From: Eutrophocola sp964629325
Lineage (GTDB): Bacteria; Pseudomonadota; Gammaproteobacteria; Pseudomonadales; Pseudohongiellaceae
DNA length: 58,118 nt
Direction of reading: 5' to 3'
NCBI GenBank assembly: GCA_964629325.1
Contig: CAZVSC010000013.1
Coordinates: forward strand, 1 to 58,118
The translations under genes were made by a program, and so were the position numbers. The notes beneath the pieces were generated by a model. The model was not told the origin of the DNA. It ran no database searches and saw nothing but the letters and a program-made list of their open reading frames with translations. This document shows positions 58,067 to 58,118 of the stretch, one piece after another (within the stretch, counting starts at the first letter, position 1; every line of letters starts with the position of its first letter).

Positions 58067-58118
58067 AAACTGAAGAGTTTGATCATGGCTCAGATTGAAC
58101 GCTGGCGGCAGGCCTAAC
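58067..58118 (+). rRNA. 16S ribosomal RNA, 5' end only
   Basis: AAACTGAAGAGTTTGATCATGGCTCAG and the bases after it match the universal 16S 5' region through GGCGGCAGGCCTAAC, where the window ends. The 5' base was set by alignment to the E. coli mature end (AAATTGAAGAG). Confidence 0.98.

Overview
The window is a contiguous piece of a gammaproteobacterial chromosome of medium-high GC. Gene order points to the Pseudomonadales and their marine relatives. This rests on remembered synteny, not a search: grpE-dnaK-dnaJ-dapB-carAB-greA, yhbY/rlmE-ftsH-folP-glmM-tpiA-secG-tRNA-Leu(GAG), tRNA-fMet-rimP-nusA-infB-rbfA-truB-rpsO-pnp, and argC...bactofilin-erpA-anmK-M23 peptidase-tyrS-rrn. The tmRNA tag reads ANDDTYALAA, one residue from the ANDDNYALAA tag I recall for Pseudomonas. 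No transposase, integrase, phage gene or CRISPR array was seen.

Region 1 (1-15.6 kb) is the accessory part. Nearly everything carries an export signal: two paralogous secreted proteins sharing a GHWExDTLVV motif, a DUF6152-type protein, a tannase-family esterase, an M20 amidohydrolase, a quinohemoprotein (cytochrome c plus PQQ propeller), a DsbA-like protein with a CPEC active site, and an operon of exported ankyrin protein, two-CxxCH cytochrome (DUF1587/1592/1588/1585 type) and Tat-exported DUF1552 protein. A secreted metallo-beta-lactamase-fold protein follows. The tmRNA gene ssrA also lies here. Together this looks like periplasmic oxidation and hydrolysis of unknown organic substrates. 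The ankyrin-cytochrome-Tat triad is the best candidate for an uncharacterised system.

Region 2 (15.6-25.2 kb) holds smpB, an NSS transporter, ratA-rnfH, bamE/fur (divergent), recN, and grpE-dnaK-dnaJ with clear sigma-32-type promoters before grpE and dnaK. Region 3 (25.2-31.3 kb) is dapB-carA-carB-greA. Between dapB and carA sits a short leader ORF, a pause-like hairpin and a perfect terminator, which together look like an attenuator.

Region 4 (31.4-47.8 kb) contains translation, RNA and cell-envelope genes: yhbY, rlmE, ftsH, folP, glmM, tpiA, secG, two tRNAs, a decayed copy of the initiator tRNA, then the rimP-to-pnp operon. Region 5 (47.8-58.1 kb) carries a PfkB kinase, hemL-hemJ, argC, a DUF6776-type protein, bactofilin, erpA, anmK and an M23 peptidase. 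It ends with tyrS and an rRNA operon: P1 promoter, boxA and the first 52 bases of 16S rRNA.

Non-coding points of interest: a REP-like inverted pair at 4891-5010; exact tandem arrays (4x7 and 4x8 bp) in two convergent gaps; -10 boxes placed so that smpB, recN and the M23 peptidase gene would give leaderless mRNAs; a 12-bp hairpin burying the folP ribosome binding site; and an intrinsic terminator inside the signal-peptide codons of the metallo-hydrolase gene.
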